This document shows positions 7,067-10,175 of a DNA stretch of 10,175 nt, piece by piece (position 1 is the first letter of the stretch; every line of letters begins with the position of its first letter). The position numbers and the translations under genes were made by a program. The stretch is from Caldifarciminota bacterium UBA3079 (lineage in GTDB: Bacteria; Hydrothermota; Tepidihabitantia; Tepidihabitantales; Tepidihabitantaceae): positions 1 through 10,175 of the forward strand of contig DFBN01000094.1 of assembly GCA_002366635.1 (NCBI GenBank), read 5' to 3'. Below the pieces are notes generated by a model. It had not been told where the DNA came from and made no database searches. It worked only from the letters and a program-made list of their open reading frames with translations.

Positions 7067-8324
7067 CTTCTACCTTGGTCTGCTCTGTCCGTTCTAGACG
7101 CTGTGTGGTAACGCGCAGAAGTTTCTCCGCTTGCTTCTTGTCAAAGGCGGCCGAAGGATTGGCCCGCAACCGGTGGAATGCCTCAATGACACCAACAACG
7201 AAAAGTCGGCGGTAACTGATGTCAAAAACGAAGCTTGAAACTGCCATCTCGGCAAGAAGCCGGATAATCTGTTCCTTGCGTTCTGAAGGGAGCTTTACAC
7301 CGTAAGCTGTCTCGAAAAGTTTCGAGAGCTTTTCCCCCAGTCGTGTCAGGAATTCAATCGGTTCGATACCGAGCTCCTCCAGGTTAATCCTCACTCCAAC
7401 CGGATTTGTTTCAGAAAAGATGCTGCGCAGCCGTTGCTTGAGCGCCTCATATACCCCACCAGAACCCTCCAGCAAAAGGTTCTCATCCGGTATCGCATAG
7501 AAAAACATTGCACCTGGTAACCTTGAGTTACCGCATTCATCCACAATCTGACGCAGGTTGTCAAGCGCCCGCCGCCTGTCCCGCGACGACGATATCGACA
7601 TCCCCCGCTCTGCTTCATCGAACAACAGCACCAATCCGTTGTATCCGATGGCGTGAATCCATTGAATCATAGACCGCACCATCCGGAACGAAGTGGCCTT
7701 GTCGATTCGTTCCGAGATGCGATATTGGGCCCGGACCTCTTTAGCAACTTCCTCACCCTTGAGCCATTGAACAACTTGACTGAAACCGTCGATATCCTCG
7801 GCAAGAAGAGCGGCAAACGCACCCTTGACTGCATTGATAAAACTGGTACTCTCAGTAGTAGGTAGTTCATCAAGGTATCGACGCAGACTCTCGGTCTGGT
7901 CTGCTTTCTCTTTGCGTTCGGCCACCCATTTCCTGATAACCGACTCCACGCCCTTCTTCCACGCGGGCACAGGTTTGTCAGTCGGTTGCGGCGCCGACAG
8001 ATTTGTGGCGATTCCCTTGTAAACCAGTTCCAGTTTGTCAAAAGGACATTCGGTCGGGTTCAAACTCACATAAGCGACGCAATAGTTATTCCGAAACGCC
8101 AGGTTCCGGACTGTGTAAAGAAAGTGGGTCTTTCCCCCGCCATAGTTACCGGTGATGAGTTTGAAACTCGAGAGGTTGTATTTCAGAATCCCGTCCAGGT
8201 ACTCTTCTTCCACAACCTTCAGGTAATCATCAAGCCCAATGGTAAAAGTCTCGATACCGAACTCAGGCGGAGTGCCGGTTGCACCCAGTTTATTGATTAC
8301 TGCCCGGGCAAGCACGCGTTCCAT
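7053..8324 (-). CDS. DUF2791/BrxD-family P-loop ATPase
   Basis: This 423-aa ATPase follows the BrxD plan closely. VINKLGATGTPPEFGIETFTIG spans residues 9-30. Walker A is GNYGGGKTH (59-67) in the family-typical G-x-Y-G-x-G-K-T-H form, Walker B is LVLLFDEAE (231-239), and FFYAIPDE (274-281) is a sensor strand. Residues 290-306 hold an arginine-rich helix (ALKQRLRSIF) that could carry an arginine finger. The C-terminal third is helical. It starts with ATG in a TAATG one-base overlap with the upstream stop and has a strong ribosome-binding site (GGGAGG). It differs clearly from the next ATPase in the operon: no N-terminal extension and little identity outside the motifs. The pair is therefore an old duplication and may form a hetero-oligomer (inference). 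In BREX, BrxD is an accessory ATPase whose biochemical role is unsettled. Confidence 0.9.
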   Translation of the reverse strand: MERVLARAVINKLGATGTPPEFGIETFTIGLDDYLKVVEEEYLDGILKYNLSSFKLITGNYGGGKTHFLYTVRNLAFRNNYCVAYVSLNPTECPFDKLELVYKGIATNLSAPQPTDKPVPAWKKGVESVIRKWVAERKEKADQTESLRRYLDELPTTESTSFINAVKGAFAALLAEDIDGFSQVVQWLKGEEVAKEVRAQYRISERIDKATSFRMVRSMIQWIHAIGYNGLVLLFDEAERGMSISSSRDRRRALDNLRQIVDECGNSRLPGAMFFYAIPDENLLLEGSGGVYEALKQRLRSIFSETNPVGVRINLEELGIEPIEFLTRLGEKLSKLFETAYGVKLPSERKEQIIRLLAEMAVSSFVFDISYRRLFVVGVIEAFHRLRANPSAAFDKKQAEKLLRVTTQRLERTEQTKVEGEEF

Positions 8325-9175
8325 TATCTATCCTCCCGGCTGAAAGAAATATACGAATAATAGGTGCCTTCACCTTCCTCGTTATCCGGTACCCAGAGCG
8401 CCCTGGTTTTCTGGGTAGTCGCATCAAAAGTCGCCACATGCAGTCGCAATTGCTCTTTACCTTTCATCGGTTCTCCAGATGTCTTCAGTCGGTACAAATC
8501 ATAACTGAAACGAACCCTGGGGTATTCAACGAACTTTGCCCGGGCCGGGTTCACCCGGAAACTCCTCGGTTGAATCAGAAGAACCAATTCTGCCAGAATA
8601 TCCAACAGCGGTATCCGTGTGCCCGGTTCAAGGCCATTTAATACCAATATCCGATGATAGGCATCAAACAACTGTGACTTCAGCTTGACAGGGTCGGACG
8701 CCCGTTTCCCCAAATTCTTGGTCCAACTCACCAGTATCTTCACCAATTCGTCTGGTGCCAAACTAACACCGCCCTTAAGTCGTTCTACCTCTGGTCCCCA
8801 AAAGACAATTGCAGTCCCGGATGCAAAGTCCACCCGCAATGAAAACATCCCCACTCTTAACACCGGAAGTTGACCTTTTACCTTCAACCCGGCAGCATTC
8901 AATCCATTAGCCATATTCGTGCCGAACCTGAAACGAAATTCCTCTTTCCCCTGGGCTACCAGCGTCTGTTCCTTCGAGCACCATTCCTCAACCATTCTGT
9001 GCAATTCTGTATCTGGTAACGCCTGCATCAGCCGTTTGATTTCGTTCAGGGCCTTTTCACGGCGGAAAGCATTGCTTACCGGTTCGGACAGAAGACCGTG
9101 GTAGGCAACAAGCCGCTTGGCAATCCTCTGACTCAATACGGCCGAGTTCTTAAGCCGCGCAAGCAGTTTCTCCAT
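8324..9175 (-). CDS. Uncharacterised 283-aa protein, first gene of the ATPase-helicase operon
   Basis: I do not recognise this family. Residues 1-75 are charged and helical, possibly short coiled coil (ARLKN, QRIAKRL, NEIKRLMQAL). Residues 78-127 look beta-rich (FRFRFG, LPVLRVGMFSLRVDF, TAIVFW). Residues 140-205 are helical, ending in LLDILAELVLLIQP. Residues 210-283 are again beta-like (FVEYPRVRFSYDLYRL, RLHVATF, TYYSYISF). I find no P-loop, no nuclease or methyltransferase motif, no signal peptide and no convincing membrane span. It leads a four-gene operon and its stop overlaps the next start by one base, so it probably works with the two BrxD-like ATPases and the Lhr-like helicase as a structural, targeting or adaptor subunit (inference). 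The ATG start is fixed by the promoter: the -10 ends only 8 bp upstream, so no longer form is possible from that transcript. There is no Shine-Dalgarno. Confidence 0.8.
   Translation of the reverse strand: MEKLLARLKNSAVLSQRIAKRLVAYHGLLSEPVSNAFRREKALNEIKRLMQALPDTELHRMVEEWCSKEQTLVAQGKEEFRFRFGTNMANGLNAAGLKVKGQLPVLRVGMFSLRVDFASGTAIVFWGPEVERLKGGVSLAPDELVKILVSWTKNLGKRASDPVKLKSQLFDAYHRILVLNGLEPGTRIPLLDILAELVLLIQPRSFRVNPARAKFVEYPRVRFSYDLYRLKTSGEPMKGKEQLRLHVATFDATTQKTRALWVPDNEEGEGTYYSYISFSREDR
8332..8337 (-). promoter_or_regulatory. Shine-Dalgarno site of the first DUF2791 ATPase gene
   Basis: GGGAGG on the minus strand lies 7 nt before the ATG at 8324, inside the last codons of the 283-aa gene. It is the clearest ribosome-binding site in the window and fixes the start of the 423-aa ATPase. 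It contrasts with the operon's first and last genes, which show none. Confidence 0.7.
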
Positions 9176-9183
9176 AATCTATT

Positions 9184-9211
9184 AGTATAATCCAGGGACT
9201 AACAGTGTCAA
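9184..9211 (-). promoter_or_regulatory. Sigma-70-type promoter of the four-gene ATPase-helicase operon
   Basis: On the minus strand a perfect -35 TTGACA (9211-9206) is separated by 16 bp from a -10 TATACT (9189-9184, 5 of 6 consensus bases). The ATG of the 283-aa gene begins 8 bp beyond the -10, so transcription would start within about 0-3 nt of the start codon. This suggests a leaderless mRNA, in line with the absence of a Shine-Dalgarno. It should drive 9175 down to 3633 and perhaps the GT4 gene. Confidence 0.65.
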
Positions 9212-9219
9212 TTTGGCAG

Positions 9220-9247
9220 TTGACCAGATGTAACCTGTCGCTAATAT
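9220..9247 (+). promoter_or_regulatory. Possible promoter of the YhhQ-like transporter gene
   Basis: TTGACC (9220-9225), 16 bp, then TAATAT (9242-9247, 4 of 6 consensus bases) directs rightward. Its -35 is back to back with the leftward -35 at 9206-9211, with 8 bp between, and GTCAA/TTGAC make an inverted repeat. The first ATG (9248) touches the -10, so if this promoter is real the in-frame ATG at 9260 would be the usable start. Confidence 0.35.
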
Positions 9248-9952
9248 ATGAAACAACCGATGCCTATATCAGTTATTCTACTCTGGGTCGCAACTGTTGG
9301 TGCGGCGAGTGTGCTGGCTGCCGCATACATCCGACGATTCGACCGGACCGACCTGGCGGTCGGACTTTATGTGGTCTATCTTGCACTTGCCCAGATTCTG
9401 GCAACCAAATTCATCCTTTTCAACTTCGGATTTTTCACGGTAGTGGCACCGGCCGCGGTGCTGATTTTCCCTTTTACATTTCAGCTTATCGACATAGTCA
9501 ACGAAACATACGGTCGTGCCCAGACCCAGCGGATGATTCTGATTGCCTTCATCAGCCAGATCTTCATGGTTGCCTTTATTCTTCTCGGCACCCTTGCGCC
9601 TCCGGCATCATTCTGGAAAGGCAAAGAAGCATGGCACCAGGTCCTGACCCTTATTCCACGCATTACCGGTGCAAGCTGGGTTGCATTTCTGATAAGTCAG
9701 ACCTTTGACAATCTCATTTTCTCAGGCCTTAAGAAACTCACCCACGGCCGGCATCTGTGGTTACGCAACATTGCCAGTGATGTGCCGGCCCTGGCTCTGG
9801 ACAGCTTCATCTTCATTTTCCTTGCTTTCTCTGGCATCGCCCCGGTCTGGCCCCTGATTGTCGGTCAGGTAGTAACCAAATGCATCATCGGAGCGGCTGA
9901 CTTCCCATTCATGTATCTTTCCCGCTGGATAATCTCACGCCCACAAAAATAG
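9248..9952 (+). CDS. yhhQ: Queuosine precursor transporter, YhhQ/VUT family
   Basis: This 234-aa integral membrane protein has about six or seven hydrophobic segments (about 7-27, 38-57, 62-80, 97-117, 137-160, 181-200, 203-226). Family marks are FQLIDIVNETYGRAQTQR (78-95, the conserved D-x2-N-E-x-Y-G), SQTFDNLIF (150-158), LRNIASD (172-178), the in-membrane Asp of LALDSF (182-187), and GQVVTKCIIGAADFPFMY (206-223). YhhQ imports queuosine precursors such as preQ0/preQ1 across the inner membrane for tRNA modification. Length is normal for the family. The start at 9248 (MKQPM) is the longest; the in-frame ATG at 9260 is an alternative favoured by the possible promoter. No Shine-Dalgarno is visible before either. 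I see no preQ1 riboswitch: the gap to the divergent operon is only 72 bp and already filled by promoter elements. It is probably functionally unrelated to that operon. Confidence 0.88.
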   Translation: MKQPMPISVILLWVATVGAASVLAAAYIRRFDRTDLAVGLYVVYLALAQILATKFILFNFGFFTVVAPAAVLIFPFTFQLIDIVNETYGRAQTQRMILIAFISQIFMVAFILLGTLAPPASFWKGKEAWHQVLTLIPRITGASWVAFLISQTFDNLIFSGLKKLTHGRHLWLRNIASDVPALALDSFIFIFLAFSGIAPVWPLIVGQVVTKCIIGAADFPFMYLSRWIISRPQK

Positions 9953-9979
9953 GACAGGGACGGCTGCGATTCGTGTAAA

Positions 9980-10123
9980 ATGGAATGGCGGTCAATCAAA
10001 GCATCATACGGAATCGGTATTGAAGTCCGTATTATGTTCCCAAAACTGCGTTCATCCGACCAGGAGCCGGATGCACGCCCGCAGAAAAACTTGGCATTGT
10101 TAGGTAGGGTTGCTAAGATTTAG
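9980..10123 (+). CDS. Doubtful 47-codon ORF downstream of the transporter
   Basis: An ATG at 9980 opens a 47-codon frame ending in TAG at 10121, starting MEWRSIKASYG. I recognise no family, signal peptide or membrane segment; the product would be basic and polar. No Shine-Dalgarno or promoter precedes it, and a 7-bp inverted repeat lies inside it. It may be chance or the remnant of a gene. It is listed because nothing else accounts for 9953-10130. Confidence 0.12.
   Translation: MEWRSIKASYGIGIEVRIMFPKLRSSDQEPDARPQKNLALLGRVAKI
10006..10032. repeat. 7-bp inverted repeat downstream of the transporter
   Basis: ATACGGA (10006-10012) and TCCGTAT (10026-10032) are perfect complements around a 13-nt loop. 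No T-run follows, so it is a poor intrinsic terminator. It could be an imperfect 3'-end structure of the transporter mRNA, or chance. Confidence 0.25.
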
Positions 10124-10130
10124 GGTGAAG

Positions 10131-10175
10131 AGGGGGGTAACCCCCCGAGTGACCCCGGGGTCTACCCCACCCCTG
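10131..10175. repeat. G/C-run block with hairpin, palindrome and G-quadruplex potential
   Basis: Six Gs (10132-10137), TAA and six Cs (10141-10146) form a perfect 6-bp inverted repeat. The 12-bp palindrome GACCCCGGGGTC follows (10151-10162), then CCCC-A-CCCC (10165-10173). The minus strand therefore has four G runs of at least four (4, 4, 4 and 6) within about 33 nt, separated by 1, 8 and 6 nt, which meets the usual G-quadruplex pattern. No T-tract follows within the window. It may be a terminator-like element, an intergenic repeat whose right part is cut off by the window end, or a replication/transcription barrier. Confidence 0.5.

Noticed and set aside
3633..9175. Classification as a complete BREX, DISARM or Hachiman locus
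   Set aside because: No PglZ, methyltransferase, DUF1998, PLD-nuclease or HamA-type gene is present. Only the BrxD-like ATPases and the Lhr-like helicase are shared with BREX.
9176..9247. preQ1 riboswitch upstream of the queuosine-precursor transporter
   Set aside because: I see no pseudoknot-type preQ1 motif with an A-rich tail, and the 72-bp space is taken by divergent promoter elements.
9205..9708. 167-codon + strand frame rich in Cys and His, overlapping the transporter
   Set aside because: It is out of frame with the clear YhhQ-family gene. The cysteines come from frame-shifted leucine/valine-rich membrane segments, not from a zinc-binding domain.

Overview
The window looks like an accessory stretch of a bacterial chromosome, about half G+C by eye. 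Evidence for a bacterium is tightly overlapping operons, ATG, GTG and TTG starts, a very good sigma-70-type promoter, and protein families typical of bacteria. Shine-Dalgarno sequences are visible for only some genes, and the best promoter sits so close to its start codon that the mRNA may be leaderless. I cannot name the organism. An uncultured, perhaps thermophilic or sediment lineage would fit the style of the sugar-nucleotide enzymes, but that is only an impression. There is no rRNA, tRNA, CRISPR array or transposase.

Positions 1-2402 (+) are the 3' end of a surface-polysaccharide cluster. It holds the C-terminal part of a GDP-mannose 4,6-dehydratase-like SDR enzyme, a second related SDR enzyme resembling GDP-4-keto-6-deoxy-mannose reductase, and a GT2 glycosyltransferase that starts at a TTG overlapping the previous stop. 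Together they could make and transfer a GDP-activated 6-deoxyhexose such as D-rhamnose (inference). Convergent to them, with a 9-bp overlap of coding ends, is a GT4 glycosyltransferase (2394-3590, -), probably serving the same glycan.

Positions 3633-9175 (-) are a compact four-gene operon with overlaps of 1, 14 and 4 bp: an unrecognised 283-aa protein, two different DUF2791/BrxD-type P-loop ATPases, and an Lhr-like SF2 helicase. BrxD-type ATPases and Lhr-like (BrxHI) helicases are accessory parts of some BREX phage-defence loci. Here they occur without PglZ, PglX methyltransferase or the large PglY/BrxC ATPase, and with a protein I do not recognise. This is the best candidate for an undescribed system: a DNA-translocating or DNA-remodelling complex, possibly for defence or genome maintenance. 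The second ATPase carries an N-terminal segment resembling the Tudor-like domain of UvrD/PcrA helicases.

Positions 9176-9247 are a 72-bp divergent intergenic region with back-to-back -35-like elements. To its right, 9248-9952 (+) encodes a YhhQ-family queuosine-precursor transporter. The last 223 bases hold no convincing gene, only a doubtful 47-codon ORF, a short inverted repeat, and a G/C-run block at the very end with hairpin and G-quadruplex potential.
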